Position numbers and translations under genes: made by a program. Positions 9,200-20,900 of a DNA stretch of 64,000 nt are shown here, piece by piece (positions within the stretch are counted from its first letter, which is position 1; every line of letters starts with the position of its first letter). The stretch spans positions 61,309,816-61,373,815 of the forward strand of contig OZ024938.1 of assembly GCA_964017235.1 (NCBI GenBank), written 5' to 3'. The notes beneath the pieces are model-generated. The model ran no database searches, was not told the origin of the DNA, and saw only the letters and a program-made list of their open reading frames with translations. Source of the stretch: Sabellastarte sp. h YS-2021. Its lineage: Eukaryota > Annelida > Polychaeta > Sabellida > Sabellidae.

Positions 9200-10530
9200 A
9201 ATAGGACCATTTTGAGGGTAAGATTTTTGAGGGAAGTAGTTCCGAGACTCAAAAGGAGGCTTGGTAAACTGGTGCAGAACCAAGGAGAGGTTACAACTAG
9301 GGATACCTCTATGGCTTTCACATCTATCACTTTAGAAACTTACAACATCCTATTAAGATTTACATCCCAACTAATGTTAAGATTAACATTGCCAATATCA
9401 TCTGTAATGGCTGATCGGTAGCTATTAATGGCACTGGGATGCAGTTTCTGCTCCTGGAAGGAAAGGAGGAAGTCCACAATCTGTCTTGTAGATTAGATGG
9501 TGAACTGACGTTCACCTGATCTGCCTCATGACACCATCTGACAAAACAGGAATGACAACATCACTAAGTCCCAAAACTAAGGCATGTTAGGCAAATCTGG
9601 GGATATAAGAATCACTCTCTGGCAATTGCGACTCAAGATCTTGCCGATTACTTTGCCCATGAGGGAAGGCATAAATGTCCAGATCCTCCCATGACAGGCT
9701 GAGTGCATCCACTGCTTTGGCTTTCTGGTCTGGGACTAAGGATAAAAACCGAGGCAGTTTGATGTTTCAGCTGGTGGTCTGTCTGGGGCAGGTGCCACTT
9801 ATTGCAAATCCAGTTGAACACTGCCAGAAGGGACCACTCTGTTTGCATCATCTGATTGTGACAAAAAAGCTTCAGGTGTTCCACAATGTGACAGGCTAAT
9901 CTAAGATTTAGAAGCTTTCACAGGAGGGCACAAAGACAGCCTAATCTCCTTATCTTCTTCCTTATTTAAACACCAGACAACAGTGGTGTTGTCCGTAGCA
10001 ATCAGAACTGTCTGGTCCCAACACAAGTGCTCAAAATTTCTCAGGGCCAGAGAAATTACTTTCAGTTTCAAGAAATTTATGTGCAACATGCTTTGTGGAA
10101 CTGACCAAAGTCTTTTTGCAGAGCAGTCTCCTACATGAGCACCCCAACTTCATTTGATGTATCTGTAACAATTTGCCGAGCGTGACAAAGAAGGTGTAAA
10201 GCTCGAGGGCCTGCCACCTCTCTGCGGTGGGTTTGACCACTCAATGTGAAAGATTGCATTGATAGGCTACATAATTGAAGACATGCTTTGGCGTCCAGTT
10301 CCAATTTCTTCAAATTCATTACCCAACCCAGTTCTTGACAAAAGGGCCAACAGGGTTTGAGTGTTCTAGAGACAAGATTCCTTGGATCCAGCTCTTATTA
10401 ACAAATATTCTAGGTACTGGTGGATTCTTATACTCTTTGCTTGAGCCATGAGTTTCACCTCTTTGACCACAATGGTGAACTCCAGGGGAGCTGCTGAACA
10501 CCAAGAAGGCAGAACAGAAATTCATTTGAT
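9200..10530 (-). pseudogene. Decayed DIRS relic (recombinase and RT pieces)
   Basis: Collinear with parts of 1440-3430 on the same strand. Positions 9240-9300 match the recombinase region near 1445-1520, 9540-9760 match about 1980-2180, 9930-10260 match the RNase H region near 2560-3190, and 10405-10500 match the YLDD region near 3310-3400. There are many indels and stops and large internal gaps. It is a diverged copy of a related DIRS, not a recent duplicate. Confidence 0.85.
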
Positions 10531-10900
10531 AAATACACTGCTTTAGTTAATAAACACTTAAGCTCCACACAACAGACATCAGCACATTGACCGCGCAATT
10601 TAAGGAGATACTCTCCTTCCAACAAAAACACCAAATCTAGACAGGAAACTATCCTTGTGTATGTTAAAATTCAAATCAAACAAGGCCAAAAAGTCTTTCG
10701 ATCTACAAGTGCAAGTCACAAAGCCAATCAGTAGGGCACTGACAGCAGAGCTTGGCAGCAATCAGAAGCAAAAGTAGTGCACTCTAGAAGGGTAGATTCC
10801 TTTCTGGAAGCACAGATTTCATGGAAGTCCAGTGACATAAAAAAAAGAAAAAAAAAAGACAAACAAGCCCGAAAGGGGCTTCAGTCTACTAGCGCGAGCC
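10531..10900. other. Unassigned repeat-like stretch
   Basis: No gene. The motif CTACAAGTGCAAGTCACAAAGCC (10700-10722) recurs imperfectly at 10887-10909, suggesting an old interspersed repeat flanking the 5S-like remnant. Confidence 0.35.
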
Positions 10901-10904
10901 ACAA

Positions 10905-11020
10905 AGCCACCAGAGACAATTGTGCACCAAGGCAGTCACCCATCCAACTACCAACATAGCTCACTGCTGCTTCACTTCAGTGATGAGACATGTACTCCTC
11001 ATGCTACACCACAATTCATG
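10905..11020 (-). repeat. 5S-rRNA-like remnant (5S pseudogene or 5S-derived SINE)
   Basis: The reverse complement resembles the internal half of animal 5S rRNA. The block at 10932-10946 (GCAGTCACCCATCCA) corresponds to the 5S TGGATGGGTGACCGC end, followed at the expected spacing by GCTGCTTCACTTCAGTGAT, which corresponds to the ATCACCGAAGTTAAGCAAC region. Divergence is high, so it is not a working 5S gene. A 5S-headed SINE (SINE3 type) is equally possible. Confidence 0.55.
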
Positions 11021-11039
11021 AAAGTCCGGACCAAAAAAA

Positions 11040-11145
11040 AAGGGGGGATCTAGTAATCTCTAGAAGTGCGATCCTCGCTAGAGGTCATGCTTAAAAAGTT
11101 ATCTCTAGAAGTGCAAGCCTTTGCAGAGATCACATTTAAAAAAGT
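11040..11145. repeat. Two-copy imperfect tandem repeat
   Basis: ATCTCTAGAAGTGC...AGAGGTCA and ATCTCTAGAAGTGC...AGAGATCA recur about 50 bp apart, each followed by an A-rich stretch. No coding potential. Confidence 0.5.
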
Positions 11146-11678
11146 TGTTATATTCACAGTTCCTCAAACAGCACTTGTAATAGAATTGTATAAAATTCTC
11201 TTGACAAGATAAACTTCAACAACCAGGAAAGTTATACTCAGGTGGGAAATAATTACATACAGGGCGGTATTTAAAAAGTCTTGACAAAAAAACAAGAAAT
11301 AAAAAGTGCAAATACTTTATTAATAAGTTAAATACTTTACAAATCACAGTCACATAATTACATGAATAAACTGTACCATTTACATCAAATGTAATAATGA
11401 CAGTAAACAAGGAGATAATATTGCAATTATTCATTAGCCAGTTCTTAAAAAAAAATGAAATTTCAGTGGCACTATTCGACATATAATACATATTCAACAA
11501 CTTTCTGAAGCTAGTTACTGCACGAGAATGTCTCGGTCAATGATTGTTGACCATTTGAACTAAAAATTTCTTTTAAATTATTAATTACTGGAATTTAACT
11601 GCTCTTATTTTGTAAAAGAAATCAACTGAACATGTTTAAGAAATGTCTAGCAATAAAATGAAATTCAGTGAACCACAT

Positions 11679-11684
11679 TTTATT
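11679..11684 (-). promoter_or_regulatory. Candidate BBS5 polyadenylation signal
   Basis: AATAAA on the minus strand about 150 nt after the BBS5 stop codon. Further AATAAA words occur farther downstream (for example near 11323), so this is a candidate only. Confidence 0.4.
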
Positions 11685-11830
11685 TAAAAGAACATGGAGT
11701 TGACATGTCACTATGTATCCATTTATTCAAAGGGGTGTCCCGTTTACTGTAAAATATGTCACAGGATTATTTTTAAGCCAGACCATGTCATACAGAAGCT
11801 TCAGTACTTTAAACATCTTGTGTTCTATTC

Positions 11831-11959
11831 TCACTGGGGCATGACTTCCCACAGTCCATTGAGTGTGAAGCCATCTTTGAGTTTCTCTATGGCCAGCCCC
11901 AATTCTGGTGAGTAGACTGGATCCCTGTCAGTCTGATGGTTCCCATCAGCAAAATATGC
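11831..11959 (-). CDS. BBS5: BBS5 terminal coding exon 11
   Basis: 42 codons plus [23 protein letters not shown] then [20 protein letters not shown] and PQ. Acceptor TCATTGTAG. The end of a Helitron-like element lies about 29 nt upstream of this acceptor. Confidence 0.95.
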   Translation of the reverse strand, partial: AYFADGNHQTDRDPVYSPELGLAIEKLKDGFTLNGLWEVMPQ

Positions 11960-14900
11960 CTACAATGACACAAAACAGATTCCCTCGTCAACAAGAGCAC
12001 TCGGAGAGTGCAGACCTCTCACAAGGCACATAATAATAAGTCAATGGGAAAAACTGGATTTCTTTTGTATCCAGATGATCCAGATCAGTCTCCAAATTTA
12101 AGGGGATCTAAATAGGACTAAGACTAATCTGATGATATTTTTTCATGAATTTCCAACCAGCAGTATTTGCATAATCCTGATAACAGACAGTCATGAAAAT
12201 AATACCTTCCTGGCAGAGGTTACAATATGGCTGTAAGCCAGTGTAAAGGTACTGGAGTATATGTGAAAGAATACATTAATAAACAATTTGTAGCACAGAA
12301 TTAAAACTGATTACTCTTTTTCAAGTCTTTTAATGGCTGATTTGAATATATAATAGGATTTTTTTTTAGAAAGACATCTACAAAAAATAAATACTTTGAT
12401 ATCATTATACTTTTTCTTGTATATATGTGTAATTAGGATGTTCTACTTTTGTTGTCCACTTTTAACTCAATTTTAGCCAATTTAACTCCAACACACAAGT
12501 GATGTTTGTGTGTTGTCACATATGAAAATAAAAATATGTCCCAAAAAGGATTTCCCCCTAACTCAAATAAACACGGCCTTCAGTGTATATACACACATTG
12601 TACTAGATTGTATAAGACTGTGAATACATCACACATTTTACACATGACTCTATTATACATACAGCAAATGCATCGCTATGCTCTCCAGTCTGTTCTATCT
12701 CCACATCATCCTGAACTCTCTCCACTGTCAGCTCCTCCAGACTCTCTTGCTGTATACAACAATCACAATACACAAGCAATCAGTGAGTCCATTCTAATCA
12801 AATCTAATCTACTGCCTTGCGGGTGCCATACCTAACTCGCAATGGGAAACTCAGTGCGCTAGGTTAACAAAACTAGTGAAGGGGAGATCTAGGTCAGGTA
12901 TCCTGGGTTGTGAGTATGACCAGCGGGAAAAGTCCTTAGTGGGGAAGCTTGAGTCATAAGACATTTCAAAAAGGATGTAACAGAGGGGCTATTTTTTATG
13001 TGGAGAAGAAGAGAGTTCCAGAGGGTTGGGGCATTATGATAAAATGAGTTAGAAAAATGTTTCTGTGCATTACAGTTACAATACTGGACTGCTACAATGA
13101 CAGAGGTAGTAGGTTAATCAGTACACACATTCATAAGTATAATCGAGGATTGCTATATTGGTTTACTGATAGAGTAGCACACCACTCTCTTTCTGAAAAA
13201 ATGTAAACAAAATTCAAATAAAATGGGAGAAACAATGACATAAGCTTATGTTATAGTCTAAGAGTAAGCGATTTGGAATTCCACAGCGTACGTCAAATTT
13301 GTCGCTGCAAAACTATTCCTACTTTTCTTGGAATTAATACAGAAGTTTCAAGTAAACTTGTGGCTCTATTATATCCAGACTCTCTTGCTGCTGAGGATAT
13401 GGGCCAACAGCAATGTAGCACGTTACCACTGATAACAACAGTCACATGGCAAGGATTAACAGGGGATATAAAATTTAACTTGTTTCCTTGGCACCCAGAG
13501 CTGTGGCAATATACATGTATCTATGTATAAGCAATTACAGTACAACCTCTATTATGCAACTCTCTATTATCCAAATTTTCAATTATACGACCTCAAACAC
13601 ACATTACAAATTCCATTTAAACCTGTTATTTTAGGCTTTCTATCACCTGACCCTTCTATTATCAGACCTAATTGTTACCCCCCCAAGGTGGTAGAATAAT
13701 AGAGTATCTACTATACGTTGTTTGATCTAAACTGACCACAAGTTTGTGATAGAATGGAAAATATTTAATTTTGCTGCTAGTTACACAAGAAACATGTTTA
13801 GCCAATCAAACATAAATCAGCAAGTCTTATAGCACTTACCTTTTCTGTAACTTCAAACTCAATTCCAAATATGGGACAGGTGCTGTAGACTTTGTGCAGA
13901 CTCTGAATCTCCTTTACTGCATCTTGAAGCTTTTCCACAGGGTCGATTCTAAAGCCTAATACATAGCCTCCACTCTGTAATATACAGAGAAATGTAATGT
14001 TAACATAGTCTGTAGACATAGCCTTTACAAAGCTAATATACTATCACTATCTTGCTCGGTTGTTTTTTTTTGTTTGTTTTTTTTTTGTCACAAATATACT
14101 GATGAAAATTTTTGAATGAAGGCCAGATCCTGAGTTAAGTGAAGAAAAAAAATGTAACAGTTTATCACAGCAAAAATACCTGGTAAATGACAATTAAGTT
14201 ACCCGGCCTATGTCAAAAATCTCGTCTGATACATTAAATCTAAAGTATTTGCAATAAATTTATTTTATTGTCAGTGCAAGAAACTTACCTGCTGTGAACT
14301 CTCAATAACCAGGGCAAGGCCAAACTTGGAATCACGGATTTTGACTGATTTCTGCAAGTAAATAGCAAATTATCTGGCGTTTCTGGTCTTTTTAATCATA
14401 TTTCTAACTAGATTATATCGATTATCAATCATCAAAATGAGGGATTAACTGCTCCAGAAATACATGTATATGTAACACTGTTTCGTACAGCTTTTTATCT
14501 TTTACATATTTGTCACATTGACAGGGTGATAGTACATTAATTTACAGCAATTAAAAGCATAAACCTCTCGATACAAATCACAATATTAATGAACTACTGT
14601 GTTGTATAAGCGGCCACCACAGCTTACCATCTGTAGATAAGGAATGCTGACATTGAAGGATTCATTCATATTGGCATGCCAGACTAGTCGCACGTTTGTC
14701 ACCCAGAATGTACCCAGACTGCCCTAAAATAACATATGCAACAAAACCTCCACTTAACGGCTTTCATTCATGCAAAGTGGGTTCAATTCACTCTCAAAAG
14801 AGAAGGTTTACCCCAGTCTAGGTCCTGTATTTAAATGCTAACATAATTTTAACACTGACAAAGCAAAAACAAGGATAATAGGAAAACTTCATGGATGACA

Positions 14901-17900
14901 TACACAGAAACAGTATATCACGAATGAAGATAACAATATTATACAAGTGTGTAGCACGAGTATTATATTGTTAATCTTCATGAGTGATTTATTTTTTTCT
15001 GTATATGTCGAATGAGGGATGTTTACTTTTATCATCAACCATTTCGTAAAATTTATGGATTACATAAAATGAATATTTAATGAGAGAATGTGAAAAAGGC
15101 AGTCACAAAGCATAGGCAATAGTGAATATAAAAACTCCAATCTTTAACTTGAAATATCTCAGTCATTTCTGCATGGATTTTTATGCAACACACACGAGCA
15201 GAAGCGCTGTAAAACGTCCTTTCTAATGATATATAATACATATTTGTAGACCATAGTTTCCGAGATATTAGTGAAAAACCGCAAGTTATTGCCACTAGTT
15301 TTACATGTTACGGAGGCGCTGCTCCTGCTCCGTGTATCCCTCTATATGGGTCAAATATGGTGCACGGTAGAGAGAATCTAAAATTCGCCACCTCTAAAAC
15401 CTCAGTTAATTTTATGAAGAAAATGATGTTTTTGTCTCACAATTGGTATTTTTCAGTTCAAAAAGCCTTAATTTACTATACACTCAACAAATCTCACCAC
15501 AATTTTATTAGTATTTTCACATGTGGCAAATTTTAGATTTCTTACTCTACAAAATATTTTAATTCCACTTTACACACATAAGGTCATATCAGCCCTCAGG
15601 TAAGTCCACTTGCAGTCAGGTGCTGGATTTGAACCCACAGCAATTATGGTGAGACCTGGGCCCAGTTTCACAAACCTCATCAAGATAACGGTCACCTTAA
15701 ATTTAAGCATTTCCTTGAATTTCTGCCCCGTTTAATGACAAGGCCTCTGTCCTTTAAGAAAATCTTGAAATTTCAAGGAAATTCCCTTAAACTCAGAATA
15801 AACAAAGGACCTACATTGAGGGAAACATCCTCTAAAGAATGTTGAATAATTTTAGCTGCCTCTTTAAGTTTCAAGAAACACTTTTGGTAAGGACAGTTAA
15901 ACGAGAACTTTGTGAAACTTAAATTTAAGTTTGTCATCCCAAATGAAACTAACTTACCTTCTTGTACTTAAGGCAATATTTTGAAAAGTAATGGTATACA
16001 TATATTTTTAAAAATAAGTATTGTTCTCAAAAATCATAAAAGATTAATAGAATCAATATGAAGAAACCAAATCAAAGCGTTGTAAAGATATTTGGCCAAG
16101 TCGAGTTCGCAATACATATACAGCTTGTGGCTTTTGTTTTTGACAATGTAAAATTTTCTACTACGCATGTAATGCTGTCTGCAAAATTTATTCTGAACTA
16201 TTTCAATTGCTATGAAAGATTAAAAATTAAACCTGCAATTTGAAACATAAACTGCATTGATTGAACTAAACCAGAACATTTAATTAGGAATTTTACCGAT
16301 TTTATCTGAAGTCAAAATAGTATCATAAAGGTTGGTATTGTCATAGAAATTATTAAATGACTATCATTACTTTCATGACACATTCAGTGTACATTTTACA
16401 GTTGCAGTAGCTCCCAATATTCCAATTATTCCAATGAGTAAAGTTCTGACAAAAGGATGTATTTGTCAAGTCTAAACTAACATACTACTAATTTAGTTAA
16501 AATGTGGAGTGTGTTTGAAGCTTAGCGAGCCTTGATCTAGAGAAGACCAGATTAGGCTTTCCAGAAAGGATAAAATAATTAAAATTAAACCGTTTGACAC
16601 TAAATTAATAGCAAAGCAAAATACATCAAACTTTATCACAATAAGAACTTTAAATTACACCAAAAATGAGTATGGCAAGAACATAACCAGGACAAAATCA
16701 ATATCAATAAAATGCAAAAGAATTCATCAGGTTATAAGGGTACTTTGACCTTTGTAGTTAATCGTTCTGTCTGATCACTGGAGAGACTGCAACTGCTATT
16801 GCACTGCAATTTTAGTGTATCAAAATAAAAGGTCTTTATTATAAGTAAGTTAACCTGATCACTGGAAATGTTGAATAACCATTATATTTCAGCTGTCTGA
16901 AAATAAAGGATATTCATCATAATTCATTATCAACCCCTCAACCATTCTATTTGTTCACTGGGGGATACAAGGGCCAGTAAACTTCAATTGGCCAATAAAG
17001 CATCTTCATTACAAAGGCATTTACCTGGTCACTGGAGAGATTCCACACCCCGTTGATTTTATCGTACACCTGTTCTTGAGGCAGCAGACGCAACTGCTTG
17101 TTGCTGATGAGTGCCGCCCGCAGTTTGAGTTCTCGGTACATTTTTGTTGTCTCATAGGCTCGGTGTACTGCAATGACCGAGGTGAAAAGACGCGGAGACC
17201 CAGGCACCTGAACAACAAAGGCAGGCTGAGACATGGCATTCATGTTGGTGGCTATGGTGTCATAAATAACAAGCAGGTTACACAGAACTTAGTTTATTTA
17301 TTTATTATAAAAATAGACAATGACAAGCAATAGGTTATAGGAGATTTTACAATGATGAGCGATATTAGAATCATGAAGGCAAAGTTTGTGCATTTCTATT
17401 CTAACATGACAATATTTTATAATTAATATTACTCACGTTCTGCAAAACTATTTTTTGAATAAACATGTCTAAATGACTGAAAATGAGTGGCTGTTCCATC
17501 ACATGTGTGCAAGGGGGTCACTGGGCGATAATATACATATATACATACACAGCCAAAAAGTTAAGTGGGGTTTTATGAAGGAATTTTTCGTGTCTTTGCC
17601 AATCAGATTTGCAGACACAGCCATGTCATGTTAGAATCAGTGTTTTATGTCATGACTAGTACATTATCAGTTATAATGTGACGGGTATTGGAAGGGTAGA
17701 GGAAAGCAGGATATACAGATGCTCAAGGTTCTGTACTGTAAACTGTCCACCAACATCAAGAAACTACCAGCTTTCCCACATGAGGACAAGCCGGGATTCC
17801 AACTCTGACCTCAGAGGTCAGAGGCAAGTGTGTTACTATTCTGCCACCGTGGCACAATAGACTTTTGTAATGTGTTTGACTGGATATATAATAGAGCTGA

Positions 17901-20900
17901 AAGGGATATTCGCATAATTCGTTCTCCGGTCTGCATTTTCCGCATTCGACTTTGATCATGAGCAAACAAATATTCGGTATATGTACAGAAATGAGGCATC
18001 AAAACGCAAAATAGCACAATTAACTATGATTTTTGTCCAATAACATAATAAATCATTAAAATTAAGGAAAATATACCCCGTTCACTTATCTTGTTTTTAT
18101 GACAACTTTCATGCGGTTGTACCAACAACCGCATTTGGGTATTTCAGCAAAATAAATGGACAGTGCTAAAACACACCAAACGAATATTCGAAAATTTCCG
18201 AATTCCGGGATGCGGATATTCGACCACGATTTTTGTCTTCTCTTTCAGCTCTAATATATAAACAGATTTGAAGATCAAAGGGAATATAAATTGTCTTGAA
18301 TATAAAGTAGTATTTTTTACAATACCTTATTTCACAATTTTTATTCTTGTCAGAAAAGTCAAGACTTACCAAGTTTGTGAAAATAAATTCAAATCTAGTG
18401 TTGTTACATTTTGTCAGCACATACAGGGCTTCTGTGGTTCCTCTAATTTTCTGAAATTTTACAAGATGCATATACACAGGAATGAGGACCCTAATTATTG
18501 CTAAACAAATGTCAAAACTATTTAAAACACGGTCTGCAGGAAAAATTAATAAATGTGGGTCAATTGTGAAAGTAATGTTCAGTGAAAACAATTTACTTAC
18601 AACTTACTTAACACTGGCAAAGTATTGGTTTTAAAGTTTGTTTAAATATTAAAAAAAAAATACACAACTCTTATGTACAACAAAATCTATACTATTTTAA
18701 GTTTTAACACTGCATATAAATAATGAACAATCATTAAACATATGCTGAACTTGACAGTAACATTTTATATTCTTTTATAATTTCTATATACTCACAGATT
18801 GCACAGACTTAGTTGAAATGTTAATCACACAATGGTATCCAATGGCTGAAATAACAATTTATAAAAAAATGATTTTAATTATGCAATCACCTACATTTTT
18901 TGTAAATAAAAAATATCTGGGCAAATATTAAATTTGCATTTGAATTAATTGTAAAAATCATTTATCAGAAAAATGAGGGCAAAGAATAATTACAAAAATA
19001 TCAACTACTGTCTTTAAAATTGCTTCATCAACTGCATATATCTTTTGTTAAATAATACAACACCTCTCTGGAGTTTAATGACATTCTGGAAACATAATAT
19101 TGTGGACACAACATAAATAATCATACTTACATAAGTTGACTCTGGGCATCGACTGTGAATGCCAAATAATTCTTAGATTTGTGACCATTAAGCGACCTAT
19201 ACAAAACATATTTTGTTGTAAAAACAAGAAAAACTAGAGGATCGCTCGCAAAAAAAAAAAGATAATGTTTTTGCATAGCAAAAATAAAGCGTCCCGAAAA
19301 GGATATAAAGGTGAGTGCTAAAGTATTAAGAAAATGCTTCGTTTCTAGCCTTATACTGTTGTGGCAACCAAAGTCAGCGCAGTCTGCTCTATCTAGCACG
19401 GTTTTCAAGATATAAGCATTTTTGTGTTTTGCAAAAAATAAAAAAATTAAAAATGTCCGCTATATTTGGCGAGACAAAAATATTTTGAAAATTGGCATGG
19501 CTACTCTGCAGAGATACCCAGCAGGTCCAAAATTTTGTTGAGTTCGCTCCATATAGCACGGTTTTCAAGATATAAGCATTTTTGTGTTTTGCAAAAACTT
19601 TGAAAATTCAAAATGGCCACCATTTTTGGGGAGACAAAAATTTTTGTCAAGACCACTGCCGTGGTGGTATCTCCCGCCGAGCATTAAAGCAGAAAAAATA
19701 GCTTTTCCGAGATATTCACAATTTTTCATTTTCGTGTGTGAAAGGTCTTCCAAAAGTAGGTGAATGAGTTATTTGAGAAAAATTGGCTATCTGCAATACT
19801 ATTAAGAGATAATTCACATTTACTCATTTTGAGTAGGTGAATAATTATCTATGGGTCTGAAACTTCACCAAGTGAAAGCTCTCCCAAAAGTAGGTGAATG
19901 AGTTATTTGAGAAAAATTGGCTATCTGCAATACTTTTAGAGATAATTCGCATTTACTCATTTTGAGTAGGTGAGTAATTAGCTATGGGTCTGAAACTTCA
20001 CCATGTGAAAGCTCTCCCACAAGTAGATGAATGAGTATTTCATAAAAATTGGGTATCCGCAATACTTTTACAGATAATTAGCATTTACTCATTTTGAGTA
20101 GGTGAATAAATAGCTATGGGTCTGAAACTTCACAGAGTGAAAGCTCTCCCAAAAGTAGGTGAATGAGTTATTTGAGAAAAATTGGCTATCTGCAATACTT
20201 TTAGAGATAATTCACATTTACTCATTTTGAGTAGGTGAATAATTAGCTATGGGTCTGAAACTTCACCAAGTGAAAGCTCTGCCAAAAGTAGGTGAATGAG
20301 TTATTTGAGAAAAATTGGCTATCTGCAATACTTTTAGAGATAATTCGCATTTACTCATTTTGAGTAGGTGAGTAATTAGCTATGGGTCTGAAACTTCACC
20401 AAGTGAAAGCTCTCCCAAAAGTAGGTGAATGAGTTATTTGAGAAAAATTGGCTATCTGCAATACTTTTAGAGATAATTCGCATTTACTCATTTTGAGTAG
20501 GTGAGTAATTAGCTATGGGTCTGAAACTTCACCAAGTGAAAGCTCTCCCAAAAGTAGGTGAATGATTAATTTGAGAAAAATTGGCTATCTGCAATACTTT
20601 TAGAGATAATTCGCATTTACTCATTTTGAGTAGGTGAGTAATTAGCTATGGGTCTGAAACTTCACCATGTGAAAGCTCTCCCACAAGTAGATGGATGAGT
20701 TATTTGATAAAAATTGGGTATCCGCAATACTTTTACAGATAATTAGCATTTACTCATTTTGAGTAGGTAAATAATTAGCTATGGGTCTGAAACTTCACCA
20801 TGTGAAAGCTCTCCCAAAAGTAGGTGAATGAGTTATTTGAGAAAAATTGGTTATCTGCAATACTTTTAGAGATAATTTGCATTTACTCATTTTGAGTAGG

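Noticed and set aside
13273-13530. 85-codon plus-strand ORF inside BBS5 intron 9
   Set aside because: No recognisable motif, no splice or promoter support, antisense to BBS5.
18166-18591. 141-codon minus-strand ORF as a separate gene
   Set aside because: Its recognisable part is BBS5 exon 5; the remainder is intron read through both splice sites.
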